DNA of 64,000 nucleotides from Pyrinomonadaceae bacterium (GCA_021463165.1 JAJTWY010000001.1:248001-312000), one strand, 5' to 3'; positions 9,408 to 19,424 are shown, counted from the stretch's first letter. Notes: generated by a model from the sequence alone, not told the origin. Numbers and translations: made by a program.

Positions 9408-10523
9408 ATGCAGAGAGCCGACGAACTGATATCAGTGACTTCAGACCGCAAGGGTCTGGTCACTGCGTCTTCGCCGCGCGGGGATCCGGCACCCTACTGG
9501 CTATTTTCCCGCGAGATCGACCTGGTCGTCTTTCTCGGCAGCGCCGTGCTTTCTCTTCTACTTCTGGTGCTGGGCGCACAGATCGGGGTCTTGAACGGTG
9601 ATTCACCCGAGTGGACGTGGATTTTTGGGATCCTGCTTATCGATGTTGCTCACGTATGGTCCACAAGTTTTCGTGTCTACTTCGATACTGAAGAGTTGAA
9701 ACGCCGATTCTGGCTCTATCTTCTTGTGCCGGTCGCCGGATATGCAATAGGGGTTGCGCTATACAGCGAGGGTGACATGGTCTTTTGGCGGGCGCTCGCG
9801 ATCCTCGCCGTTTTTCATTTTGTCCGGCAGCAGTATGGCTGGGTCAATCTGTATCGGCGAAGGTTGGGCGAGACTGCTACTTGGACGTGGTGGATCGATG
9901 CCGTAGCTGTGTATCTGGCGAGTGTCTATCCACTGGCTTTCTGGATGACCAGCTTGCCGAGGAATTTCGAATGGTTCGTGCAGAATGATTTTGTCTCGCT
10001 GCCGGCGGTGGTCGAGTTGGTTCTGTTTCCGATCTACGTCCTCGCCTTGACCGCATATTTCGCAAAGTCGATCTATCTATATTTCAAGCACGGTTTTCTC
10101 AACCTCGGCAAAGACATTGTCGTTGCGACCACCGCGATCTGCTGGTATGTTGGCATCGTTTTTTTCAATTCTGACTACGCGTTCACCGTCACAAACGTGA
10201 TAATCCACGGCGTGCCGTATTTTGCCCTGATCTATTTTTACGCGAAGTTTCGCCGCGAAACGGCAGGGCCGATCTACAAAGCGCTGTCGTCGAACTGGAT
10301 CATTTTTCTCGCTACTCTCTGGGCCCTCGCTTATGTCGAGGAACTCTTCTGGCACAAGGGCGTGTGGCATGACAAACAATACCTCTTCGGCGGTGATTGG
10401 GATTGGGGAAGAACCCTCAAGATATTCCTGGTGCCGCTTCTTGCCGTTCCGCAGCTAACCCACTATGTTCTCGACGGTTTTATTTGGAGGCGCGGGAGCC
10501 ATCCGGAGTTTCGACTTTTCTAG
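9408..10523 (+). CDS. polytopic membrane protein of unknown function
   Basis: ATG at 9408 in the frame of ORF 9213..10523; many TM segments, conserved-looking HFVRQQYGW. Confidence 0.75.
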   Translation: MQRADELISVTSDRKGLVTASSPRGDPAPYWLFSREIDLVVFLGSAVLSLLLLVLGAQIGVLNGDSPEWTWIFGILLIDVAHVWSTSFRVYFDTEELKRRFWLYLLVPVAGYAIGVALYSEGDMVFWRALAILAVFHFVRQQYGWVNLYRRRLGETATWTWWIDAVAVYLASVYPLAFWMTSLPRNFEWFVQNDFVSLPAVVELVLFPIYVLALTAYFAKSIYLYFKHGFLNLGKDIVVATTAICWYVGIVFFNSDYAFTVTNVIIHGVPYFALIYFYAKFRRETAGPIYKALSSNWIIFLATLWALAYVEELFWHKGVWHDKQYLFGGDWDWGRTLKIFLVPLLAVPQLTHYVLDGFIWRRGSHPEFRLF

Positions 10524-10615
10524 GGTTTAGAAAACGAAAAGTAGTGAGTGTGCCAAGCCCGGACCATCATTGGTGATCCTTGACTGCACACCCACAACCG
10601 ATCGTTATTCTTAAC

Positions 10616-11674
10616 TTAAATGACCCGATTCCAGCGAAGCGCCTGGAGCGGCGTAATTGGAGCAGCCGGGGCTTTGGGTGGTTTGGGAACAAGGATCCTG
10701 CCGCCGCTACCGTCGCGGTCATCGTCATCTCCCAGGCGGAAAAAGAATCCGCTATCCTTCGACACCTCTGGCGTAACCGAGATCGTTTGCCGCTTGCCGT
10801 CACGTACGATGGTGAGTTGGACGTCGCCCTCCTTTTTGCTATTGATCTCACCGATCAAGTCGAAGTCACCCTTGACCGCTTTGCCATTCGCTTCGACAAT
10901 AATGTCGCCCGCCTTGAGTCCGGATCTAGCAGCCGCCGAATTTTCACGCACTTCGCTGATCAAGAGGCCATCCTCGACACCGAAGTGTTGCGCAAGCTGC
11001 TTAGTTAGCGAGCTGACGGTAATACCAATGATCCGGCCCTCGCCGGAACGCCAGGTAAACACCTTTGAATTACCGTCCGGCGAAGTCCAAACGCCCGGCT
11101 CGCCCAACTTAAAATCCTTGAGCCGCGGCAGATCCTTGAACCGTTCCGTCAGGTTGGGGATGTCCTTATCAATTCGGGGCAGATCCTTGAATTTCTCGAA
11201 GAACTCCGGCTCGAGTTTAAATCCTCCTTCTGCGAAGACCGGAGACTGACGTTTTCCGAGTGTTGCTGTAATTTCTTGCTCAACCCCGCCCCTGGAGATG
11301 ACGATCTTGACTTGGTGGTCCGGTTCAATTTCGCCTATCAACCGTGTCAGCTTTCTCGTGCTGCTCACCACGTCACTGTCCACGCGGAGTATGACATCGC
11401 CGTCCTTAAGGCCGGCAGCCGCCGCAGGCGAATTCTCGATCACTTTCTCAATGGCCACACCGCGCACGCTGCGAAGGCCGAATCGAGAAAAATTCTCCTT
11501 CGTGACCTCGACCGTTTGAACACCGAGGTAACCTCCGGAGCCGCCAACGAACAAAGAAAATGCCTGCGGCATCCTGTCGGTCTTCGGCTCGGGTGTCTGA
11601 CCGAAACCGATAGTGCAGACAGACGTCGCGATCATCACGCAACCAAGATATTTTCTAAACATAAAAGCCTCCAT
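10616..11674 (-). CDS. secreted protein with two PDZ domains, no protease domain
   Basis: signal peptide; two PDZ units (GYLGVQTVEV...NSPAAAAGLKDGDVILRVD; GITVSSL...NSAAARSGLKAGDIIVEANG). Confidence 0.82.
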   Translation of the reverse strand: MEAFMFRKYLGCVMIATSVCTIGFGQTPEPKTDRMPQAFSLFVGGSGGYLGVQTVEVTKENFSRFGLRSVRGVAIEKVIENSPAAAAGLKDGDVILRVDSDVVSSTRKLTRLIGEIEPDHQVKIVISRGGVEQEITATLGKRQSPVFAEGGFKLEPEFFEKFKDLPRIDKDIPNLTERFKDLPRLKDFKLGEPGVWTSPDGNSKVFTWRSGEGRIIGITVSSLTKQLAQHFGVEDGLLISEVRENSAAARSGLKAGDIIVEANGKAVKGDFDLIGEINSKKEGDVQLTIVRDGKRQTISVTPEVSKDSGFFFRLGDDDDRDGSGGRILVPKPPKAPAAPITPLQALRWNRVI

Positions 11675-11846
11675 AAAATGCTATTTTACAAGATATAACG
11701 ACGCCGCTAGAAAGCAGTGGTTACATATTCGTTGCGTAATAGACCGGAAATGGTTGCCAAACGGAGACAAGCGGAACTCGACCAGGTTCACTTGCTGTTG
11801 GGGTCAAACGTACTTACATTTGCAGGCGGATTGCGGTGTACAACTC

Positions 11847-11880
11847 GTGGCTAAGGACGGCGCGTCTCGGCCTTAGCCAC
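11847..11880. other. 10-bp perfect inverted repeat overlapping the aminotransferase stop codon
   Basis: GTGGCTAAGG (11847-11856) / CCTTAGCCAC (11871-11880), no T-tract. Confidence 0.6.
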
Positions 11881-13078
11881 GTTTCAGTTTAGCAAGTCGC
11901 TCAACGGCCGCTTCGAGAGTCTCGTCTTTCTTACAAAAACAAAAGCGGACCATTTGTGATCCCATCGAATTGTCGTAATAGAAGGAAGAACCGGGCACGA
12001 CGGCGACACCGATCTCGCGGATGAGGTGTTTTGTGAACTCGATATCGTTGGAAAATCCAAACTCCGAGATGTCTGCCATGACATAATATGCGCCTTCCGG
12101 CATGTCACATTTGAAACCGGCTTCGCGAAGAGCGGGTACGATGAAGTCGCGCTTACGCTGGTACTCGGTTTGGAGATCGTCGTAGTAGCTGGGCGGCAAT
12201 GACATCGCGTACGCACCGGCGTGCTGCAGCGGGTTCGCGGCACCGACCGTCAAAAAATCGTGCACCTTGCGTATCGCCGATGTCATGTCCGGCGGTGCGA
12301 TGCAGTAGCCGACACGCCAGCCGGTAACGGAATAGGTCTTTGAGAGGGAATTGACCACTACGGTCCGGTCTCGCATCCCTTCGACGTTGGCCATACAAAC
12401 ATGGGTCCGCGGATCGTCATCAGCGTGGCCGGAATAGAGGATGTGCTCGTAGATCTCGTCGGTAAAGCAAAGCGCATCAAATTCCTTGCAGAGATCGGCT
12501 ATGAACTCTAGTTCGTCCTTCGTATAGACTTTCCCAGTTGGGTTGTTCGGGTTGCAGATGATGATCGCTTTTGTTCGTTCGTTGAACGCGGCGCGAAGCT
12601 CATCGCGGTCGAAGACAAAACCATTCTCCGTCCTGTACAGCGGAACTCTCCTCGGTGTCGCGTCCGAAAGGATCGCATCAGGTGCGTAATTCTCGTAAAA
12701 CGGCTCGAAAACGACAACCTCGTCGAGCGGATCGACCGTGGCGAGCATTGCGGCGATCATTCCTTCGGTAGAACCGCAGGTGACGGTTATCTCTGCCTCG
12801 GGGTCGAGATCGAGACCGAGATACCACATGGTCTTCTTGGCGATAGCATCGCGAAAGCTCTTTACGCCCCAGGTGACGGCGTACTGATTGTGATCGTCGA
12901 GGATCGCCTCGACCGCTTTTCGTTTAATATCCTCGGGCGCGGCCCAATCCGGGAAGCCTTGGCCGAGATTCACGGCCCCGTACTTTGCCGCCTCACGCGA
13001 CATCTCACGAATGACGGATTCGGTAAAGCTCCCGGCCTTGCGGGAAATGCGGTTCTTCGCGATTCGTGGCTCTGTCAT
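11873..13078 (-). CDS. PLP-dependent class I/II aminotransferase
   Basis: 401 aa; NLGQGFPDW, NPNNPTGKVY, SLSKTYSVTGWRVGY lysine motif. Confidence 0.92.
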   Translation of the reverse strand: MTEPRIAKNRISRKAGSFTESVIREMSREAAKYGAVNLGQGFPDWAAPEDIKRKAVEAILDDHNQYAVTWGVKSFRDAIAKKTMWYLGLDLDPEAEITVTCGSTEGMIAAMLATVDPLDEVVVFEPFYENYAPDAILSDATPRRVPLYRTENGFVFDRDELRAAFNERTKAIIICNPNNPTGKVYTKDELEFIADLCKEFDALCFTDEIYEHILYSGHADDDPRTHVCMANVEGMRDRTVVVNSLSKTYSVTGWRVGYCIAPPDMTSAIRKVHDFLTVGAANPLQHAGAYAMSLPPSYYDDLQTEYQRKRDFIVPALREAGFKCDMPEGAYYVMADISEFGFSNDIEFTKHLIREIGVAVVPGSSFYYDNSMGSQMVRFCFCKKDETLEAAVERLAKLKRG

Positions 13079-13354
13079 ATCGGTTCTGATCCTCGCATGT
13101 ATTGTAGTAATGCCGACATTCTATCACGACGAGCCGCACGACCCGTTGCGTCCATCGTCTTGATTCAGATCAGTTCAAATCGATAGTAAGAAAACTGCAA
13201 ATTGCGGTGCATCAGTTTTAGGTTTACGGCCATCGAACCTCCTATCAGGGTAAGGCAAACCGCAAAGACGCGGCTGCGGTATCGACAAATCGGTTGTTAC
13301 ATTACCTGACGTGCGATAAACTCAAAGGTCACGTACGATGGAGGTTTTATACGT

Positions 13355-14389
13355 ATGAAGAACGCGATCTTACTTTTCGGATTATTTTCTTTTCTGCTGT
13401 CAGGATCGATCGTGGCGCAGGATGCGACAGTCGCCAAAGTTTCATCGCCGTCGGTCAAGGAGAATGACGGGCCCCAAGCACCAAAACCTTACGTCTATGG
13501 TCCAGGGGATCAAATTGCCGGCAAGGTGATGGGCGAGGCAGACTACAATTTCGAAGTCGATGTTGACGAGAATGGCCGCATCCTCCTGCCATTTTCGAAC
13601 TCGCCGATCATCGCCCAGTGTAAGACAGAAAAAGAGCTTCATGCTGATATTAAAAAGCTGCTTGAACGGGATTTGGTCAACCCCCAGTTAGCTCTTCGGA
13701 CAACAAAGCGTGCCCGGCCTGAGGTCTGGGTATATGGCGAGGTCAATACGAAATCCAGGATCGAGTTGACGCGGAAAGCCACGCTCTTTGAAATGCTTGC
13801 CATTGCGGGCGGACCGAGCAAAGACGCGGGCCAGATCGTCGAGGTATTTCGTCCGCAGAAGGTTCAGTGTTCGGACGGCGAAGACCCTGACAATTGGAAG
13901 CCGGAAAGCGGCGACTTGAGCGAAACCCCTTTCCGTGTATTCAACCTGGCAGAGATGAGCAATGGCATAGCCGCCCACAACCCTGTCATCATGCCCGGCG
14001 ACGTGATCCACGTTCCCCAGGCAGCACCGGTTTACGTTGTTGGAGAAGTTGTCGCCCCGCAAGGAATACTTCTAAAGAAGCATGGTGGAACCACCGTCAT
14101 GGAAGCGATCTCGATGGTCCAGGGCCTGCGTCCCGAGGCCAAGAAAAAGGAGATCAAGATCTATCGGAAAAAAGCCGGCTATGATCAGCGCGGCGAACCG
14201 ATAATAGTTAACCTGGACTTGGTCAGCAAAGGCAAACAGAATGACATCTTCCTCGAACCTTACGACCTCATCGTTGTAGATAAGGCAAAGAAGAGCATCG
14301 CACTTACGATCGCAGAATTTGCGCTTGGTGCGAGTAAATCGGTCATCACGTCGGCGGCCAATCAGACAGGTGTTCGGGTTGTTTACTAA
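13355..14389 (+). CDS. polysaccharide biosynthesis/export protein (Wza-like, SLBB domains)
   Basis: YGPGDQIAGKVMGE poly_export start, SLBB-type repeats VYVVGEVVAPQG...TTVMEAISMVQG. Confidence 0.85.
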   Translation: MKNAILLFGLFSFLLSGSIVAQDATVAKVSSPSVKENDGPQAPKPYVYGPGDQIAGKVMGEADYNFEVDVDENGRILLPFSNSPIIAQCKTEKELHADIKKLLERDLVNPQLALRTTKRARPEVWVYGEVNTKSRIELTRKATLFEMLAIAGGPSKDAGQIVEVFRPQKVQCSDGEDPDNWKPESGDLSETPFRVFNLAEMSNGIAAHNPVIMPGDVIHVPQAAPVYVVGEVVAPQGILLKKHGGTTVMEAISMVQGLRPEAKKKEIKIYRKKAGYDQRGEPIIVNLDLVSKGKQNDIFLEPYDLIVVDKAKKSIALTIAEFALGASKSVITSAANQTGVRVVY

Positions 14390-14412
14390 CGTGGTTTGAG
14401 CCGGGGATAGAC

Positions 14413-16284
14413 TTAAGGACGCTTCAAATCGGCCTCTCTGTACATTTTGTCGATCACGTCGCGGTATTTTTCATCGATCACCCGGCGCCTCACTTTCAGG
14501 GTCGGGGTCAGTTCACCGTTTTCGACAGAGAATTCGTTCTGAAGGAGCGAGAATGCCTTGACCTTCTCGAATTGGGCCAGGTTGGGCGTCACCGCATCGA
14601 TCTGCCGGGCAAAGAGATCGAGTATTCGGGGATGGGTGCAGAACTCGTCATGTGAGCTGATCTCAAGCTCCTTGAGCTTCGCATAGCTCTCGAGCATCTC
14701 GAAATTGGGGACAATAAGTGCTGCGGGGAACTTTCTCTCATTTCCCACGAGGACCGCTTGACTGACAAACTTGGATGACCGCAGCATCTGTTCGATCGGA
14801 GATGGGGCGATATATTTTCCGCCGGAGGTCTTAAAGAGTTCTTTCTTTCGGTCAGTTATCTTGAGAAAGCCGTCCTTGTCTAGTTCGCCGATATCGCCGG
14901 TGCGAAACCAACCATCGGTGGTAAACACCTCTTTCGTTGCTTCTGGCTTGTGGTAATAGCCAAGCATGACGTTGGGTCCACGAACCTCGATCTCGCCATC
15001 TTCTGCGATTCGAACTTCCACATCGCGAATCGGTTTACCGACCGTTCCGACGCGAACCGCCGATGGGTTATTCGATGAGACCACGGGAGAGGTCTCGGTA
15101 AGTCCGTAACCCTGCATGATAGCGATGCCGGCACCAGTGAAGATCAGGAATATCTCATCCGATAGAGCCGCACCGCCAGTTATGCAGTAGCGAAGACGCC
15201 CGCCAAAGAAATCACGGAGTTTCGAGAAAATGATCGCGTCGGCGATCCCGTGTTTTGCCGTCAATGCAAGGGGTATTGGCTGCCCCGCTTGTGAGATCGT
15301 CGCGTATTCCTTGGCGACATCGATCGCCCAGTCGAAGATCATTTCATTCACGCGGCCTGCCTGGATCGCTTTTAGCCGCGCACGTTCGAAAACCTTTTCG
15401 AATATGCGGGGAACACCAACAAAGATCGTCGGTTTCACCTCTTTCAGATTATCGGGTACCTTGTCGATCGATTCCGCGTAGAACACCCGCATTCCGGAAC
15501 GAATATAGACATACATTCCAGTTCGCTCAAAAACATGAGAAAGAGGAAGTACTGACAGGGCAATGTCATCAGGTGAAAAATCATACTTCTCACTCGCGTT
15601 TATCGTGTTCGAGATGAGATTCGTGTGGCTGAGCATGACGCCCTTTGGTTCGCCCGTCGTGCCGCTGGTGTATATCAAGGTTGCAATGTCTGACGGTGCT
15701 ATGCCGGCTCTGAGTTCCTGTCCCAGTTCCGGTTGTCCAGTTCGCAGCTCTTCTCCAGCCGCTTCAAGGGCGGCCAAAGTAATGATCCGTCGATCTTCGG
15801 AACTCTCTTGACTGAAAAGGACAAACCTTTCGATCGACGAGCAGCCAGCAATTGACGGCGAGATCCTTTCCAGCGTTGCGAGATTCTGGATAAAAAACAG
15901 TTTGGTTTCCGAGTCGTCCAGGATGTAGCGAACCGAATCGCCGGCAAGCGTAGTGTAAATGGGTACATCGACAAAACCGCCGAACTGGCACCCTGCATCA
16001 GCCAGTGTCCATTCGGGGCAGTTTGCCGATAGAATAGCCGCACGGTCACCTTTTCTGAGACCGAGCGAATAGAGGCCGAGTGCAATGTTCTCGGAGCGAC
16101 GGATGACCTCCGATGATGGGATCGCAAGCCACGCGCCATCCTTCTTATAGTTGAGGGCGTTTGGCAGGTCGAATTTGTCGGCCGATGCCAGAAACAGGTC
16201 GGCGATCGTCGGTGGGTAGCCGGCCAAGTATTCGCCATTGCTGGTCGCGGCGACCTTCGTATGTTCCATCGCAGCCTTGCTCAT
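14413..16284 (-). CDS. long-chain fatty acid--CoA ligase (AMP-forming)
   Basis: IATLIYTSGTTGEPKGVMLSH, QGYGLTETSPVV, GWFRTGDIGELDKDGFLKITDRKKELFKTSGGKYIAPSPIE. Confidence 0.95.
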   Translation of the reverse strand: MSKAAMEHTKVAATSNGEYLAGYPPTIADLFLASADKFDLPNALNYKKDGAWLAIPSSEVIRRSENIALGLYSLGLRKGDRAAILSANCPEWTLADAGCQFGGFVDVPIYTTLAGDSVRYILDDSETKLFFIQNLATLERISPSIAGCSSIERFVLFSQESSEDRRIITLAALEAAGEELRTGQPELGQELRAGIAPSDIATLIYTSGTTGEPKGVMLSHTNLISNTINASEKYDFSPDDIALSVLPLSHVFERTGMYVYIRSGMRVFYAESIDKVPDNLKEVKPTIFVGVPRIFEKVFERARLKAIQAGRVNEMIFDWAIDVAKEYATISQAGQPIPLALTAKHGIADAIIFSKLRDFFGGRLRYCITGGAALSDEIFLIFTGAGIAIMQGYGLTETSPVVSSNNPSAVRVGTVGKPIRDVEVRIAEDGEIEVRGPNVMLGYYHKPEATKEVFTTDGWFRTGDIGELDKDGFLKITDRKKELFKTSGGKYIAPSPIEQMLRSSKFVSQAVLVGNERKFPAALIVPNFEMLESYAKLKELEISSHDEFCTHPRILDLFARQIDAVTPNLAQFEKVKAFSLLQNEFSVENGELTPTLKVRRRVIDEKYRDVIDKMYREADLKRP

Positions 16285-16898
16285 TTAGTAACCAAACCCC
16301 GCAGGAAGATCTTCATCACCTCATCCGCCATTGGTGCCAGTGGATAGTCTTTGACGGAGAGTACCCAGTTCGTCACCATCTCATCCAGAGCACCATAGAG
16401 GATCTTCGACGCGACGATCGGTTTTAGATCATCGCGAAACACGCCCGACTTCTGACCTTCGGCTATTGTCGATCGGATAATGTCGAGGTATTCACTAAAA
16501 CCGGCGGCCGAGAATTCCTGCATGAACTTTGTCGATCCGCGAAGTTCGACCTGAAATACGATCGCCATATCGCGATCTGCACCGAGACGGCTGAGGTGAA
16601 GTTCGGCGATCCGCGTCAGCCGTTGTGCAGGATCGGCTATCTCGGCTATCTCTCTTCGTCCCTCGGTAATGAACTCAGCCATTGCCCGGTCGAAGATGGA
16701 ATGGAGGATCTCATCCTTGCTCTTGAAGTAGAGATAGACCGTCCCGTCGGCAATGCCTGCGTCGGCGGCGATGTCGGCCACTTTGGAATTGAAAAAGCCT
16801 TTGCTCGCAAAGACCTTCGTTGCCGAACGAAGTATCGCGGCACGCTTGTCAGGGATGATCGTTCGAGTTCCCGCTGCGCCAGACCGTCTAGTCATCAT
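16281..16898 (-). CDS. TetR family regulator (FadR-like)
   Basis: ILRSATKVFASKGFFNSKVADIAADAGIADGTVYLYFKSKDEIL TetR HTH; ends overlapping fadD-like start (ATGA). Confidence 0.9.
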   Translation of the reverse strand: MMTRRSGAAGTRTIIPDKRAAILRSATKVFASKGFFNSKVADIAADAGIADGTVYLYFKSKDEILHSIFDRAMAEFITEGRREIAEIADPAQRLTRIAELHLSRLGADRDMAIVFQVELRGSTKFMQEFSAAGFSEYLDIIRSTIAEGQKSGVFRDDLKPIVASKILYGALDEMVTNWVLSVKDYPLAPMADEVMKIFLRGLVTK

Positions 16899-16954
16899 GT
16901 GCTATAACCAAACCCAATTCACTATCGCAGCTCGAAATCGATGCCGCGACAAAA

Positions 16955-16972
16955 TGAATGAATATTCATTCA
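16955..16972. promoter_or_regulatory. perfect 18-bp palindrome, probable FadR/TetR operator
   Basis: TGAATGAATATTCATTCA, 57 bp upstream of TetR gene start. Confidence 0.8.
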
Positions 16973-17038
16973 ATCTTGTTTCTAGGCTATAACAGTTCTA
17001 TTGTTTCAGGCAAGAAAAAACCTGAGGAAAGAGAAAAG

Positions 17039-17062
17039 GCCCCGGAGTAAGTGTCCCGGGGC
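17039..17062 (-). terminator. terminator hairpin downstream of tRNA-Ser
   Basis: minus strand GCCCCGG...CCGGGGC 7-bp stem followed by CTTTTCTC. Confidence 0.6.
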
Positions 17063-17164
17063 AAAAAGTACTCAATATTGAGGTGCCATAAGCTACCTCT
17101 CATCGGACGCAGGAAATGGCGTCGCCACCAGAGGCCAATACGGAATGAACGGATGAAAGAATGA

Positions 17165-17251
17165 TGGCGGAGAGGACAGGACTCGAACCTGCAAGCGGTT
17201 ACCCGCGGTAGTTTTCAAGACTACTGCCTTACCAATTAGGCTACCTCTCCG
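17165..17251 (-). tRNA. tRNA-Ser (UGA anticodon), CCA encoded
   Basis: Minus strand CGGAGAGGTAGCCTAATTGGTAAGGCAGTAGTCTTGAAAACTACC...GGTTCGAGTCCTGTCCTCTCCGCCA; acceptor CGGAGAG/CTCTCCG, loop CTTGAAA, extended variable arm. Confidence 0.95.
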
Positions 17252-17340
17252 TACGCGAGGCCGAAAGTCAAAATATACCCGAAAGACGTCGGTACAACAA
17301 CTGTATGCTCGATAAATCGACTGAGCGGGAGACTGATTCC

Positions 17341-17850
17341 TTATTTCGCGATGAGTTTGCCGATCACAGCTTCGATGCCACGTGTTTTGTCATAGCCGTT
17401 TGCCCGATGCCTTATCGTACCTTGTTGATCAATGACGAAGTACGAAGGGAAGCCCATGTCGAGATTGCCGTATCGATCCCGGTCGGCGTACTGGAGTACC
17501 ACACCGAAGCTGTTCGGGACGATCTGAAACCGAAAAGGGTTCTTGCGAAGAAAGCCCGAGATCTTCTCCTCATTCTCCATTGACAGTGCGAGGAAGACTA
17601 CCTTCGATGGATCGAACTTCGCCGTCATCAAGTCGAGCTTCGGTAGTTCAGAATGGCAGATCGCACATCGCGTCGACCAGAAGGTCATGACCACCACGCG
17701 GCCCCGAAGGCCTGCGAGGTCTATTGTCGATCCGTCTAAGCCAGTTCCTGAAAAGGTGGGGGCGGGTGTATCGATCCCGAGGCGTGTCTGCGAGAATGCG
17801 GTTGAGAACGTAAGGAATAGAAGGGTGATTGTGAGGAAAGAGCGATTCAT
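17341..17850 (-). CDS. TlpA/redoxin family thiol-disulfide protein
   Basis: GRVVVMTFWSTRCAICHSELPKLDL thioredoxin-like CxxC; signal peptide starting MNRSFLTITLLFLTFSTAFSQ; ORF opens further to 17898. Confidence 0.85.
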   Translation of the reverse strand: MNRSFLTITLLFLTFSTAFSQTRLGIDTPAPTFSGTGLDGSTIDLAGLRGRVVVMTFWSTRCAICHSELPKLDLMTAKFDPSKVVFLALSMENEEKISGFLRKNPFRFQIVPNSFGVVLQYADRDRYGNLDMGFPSYFVIDQQGTIRHRANGYDKTRGIEAVIGKLIAK

Positions 17851-17858
17851 AAAGCAGA

Positions 17859-17875
17859 GTACAACAGTGTTGTAC
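17859..17875. promoter_or_regulatory. 17-bp palindrome upstream of redoxin gene
   Basis: GTACAACA-G-TGTTGTAC, 8 bp before the redoxin start; TATAAT on the minus strand at 17881-17886. Confidence 0.5.
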
Positions 17876-17995
17876 ACATAATTATAGGATACATTCAATG
17901 ACCGCGTCGATCCAATTTATTTGACTGCGGAGCGGTGCCGATCCGTCCCGGTCGCGAACAAACATTCGAACAAGTGGGCATGCTAAAATCTCAGG

Positions 17996-19105
17996 ATGCT
18001 GCTCGAATCGCTCGAAGCCAAGAATTTCCGCAATCTAAGCGGTGCGATCCAATGCGCACCGGGACTGAACGTCCTCGTTGGCGAAAATGGCCAGGGCAAG
18101 ACCAACTGGCTCGAAGCGATAGGCGTTTTGGCGACGGCACGATCATTCCGAACAGCGAGGTTGCAGGACGCAGTCGCTTTCGGCCAGCAGAACGGCTTCG
18201 TAAGCGGTGCGGTCCGTGAATCGCCTGAAATCGTAAGACAACTACGCATAATCGTTGCTGGAAATACCAAAACGCTGCTCGTCAACGACAGGAAGGAGAC
18301 TGCCAATCGATACTTGGGCCAGATCCATGCGATCGTCTTCAACTCGGACGAATTGGAGGTCGTCCGCGGGCAGCCTGAGGCCCGGCGACGATTCCTTGAT
18401 ACCGGAATTGTGTCGCTGCACCCGCCGTTCATCCAGATCTTCGCTGACTACAACCGAGTCATCAAACAAAAGAATGCCCTTCTTCAGTCAGCTCGTGACA
18501 ACGAAACCTCGTTAGAAAAGGTCGCGGAACTGCTTGCCCCGTGGAACGAACAGCTTGTTAAGCTTGCGTCCAAGATCTACAGGGCAAGGCTTCGGTTCAT
18601 TGCGAGGATCAATGACGTTTTGGAGGCTAAGCTTTTTGGACGTGAGGAGTTAACGATCAGATACCTTTCATCCCTTGAGGGGAAAGGTGACCTGACAGAT
18701 TACGAGTCGGTAATTGCCGAACGCCTCGCTCTGCGCGTGCAGGCCGAAGTTGTCAGCGGCCACGCCCTGATCGGTACTCATCGTGACGAACTTGCGATCA
18801 CATTCGACGGGCACGACATTCGAAAATTCGGTTCTGCCGGCCAGCAAAGAAGCGCCCTTCTTTTGCTTCAACTCGCGAACATAGCTGTCTTCAATGCGAC
18901 CCGTGGCGAATATCCTATCTTCCTGATCGACGACATCGATGCCGAGCTTGACTACCGCCGCATCGGTACTCTGCTCGAGTTCCTCGAAGGCAAAACACAG
19001 ACTTTTGTGACAACTTCGAAGGAGAGTTTTGTCGAGCGGTTCGGCGGCGATGCTAGAGTGCATTCGATCGTTAAGGGTGGTTCGATCCCTATCTATCCTG
19101 AGTAG
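17996..19105 (+). CDS. recF: DNA replication and repair protein RecF
   Basis: Walker A GENGQGKTNWLEAI, FNSDELEVVRGQPEARRRFLD, SAGQQRSALLLLQLA signature, LIDDIDAELD Walker B. Confidence 0.95.
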   Translation: MLLESLEAKNFRNLSGAIQCAPGLNVLVGENGQGKTNWLEAIGVLATARSFRTARLQDAVAFGQQNGFVSGAVRESPEIVRQLRIIVAGNTKTLLVNDRKETANRYLGQIHAIVFNSDELEVVRGQPEARRRFLDTGIVSLHPPFIQIFADYNRVIKQKNALLQSARDNETSLEKVAELLAPWNEQLVKLASKIYRARLRFIARINDVLEAKLFGREELTIRYLSSLEGKGDLTDYESVIAERLALRVQAEVVSGHALIGTHRDELAITFDGHDIRKFGSAGQQRSALLLLQLANIAVFNATRGEYPIFLIDDIDAELDYRRIGTLLEFLEGKTQTFVTTSKESFVERFGGDARVHSIVKGGSIPIYPE

Positions 19106-19210
19106 GAATGTATCGCTCCATTGAATGCGTTTTTGTGCAAAAAATGCTATACTTTCCTTTGTTTTACGGGCTTGTGTTTCAAAACAATTTCATGGAGCCG
19201 GCGAATAACC

Positions 19211-19424
19211 ATGCAGGAGAATCTAAATGAAATAATTGAGATCGATCCGGAGAAAATGAGTGGAACTCCAGTCTTTCGGGGTACGCGGGTTCCGATACAG
19301 AATCTATTCGATTATTTGGAGGCCGGCGATAGTTTGGAGACGTTTCTTGATCATTTTCCGACCGTGGAACGTGAGCAGGCGATCGGCATCATAGAGCTAT
19401 TAAAGGTTAAGGTCTTTGAGGACC

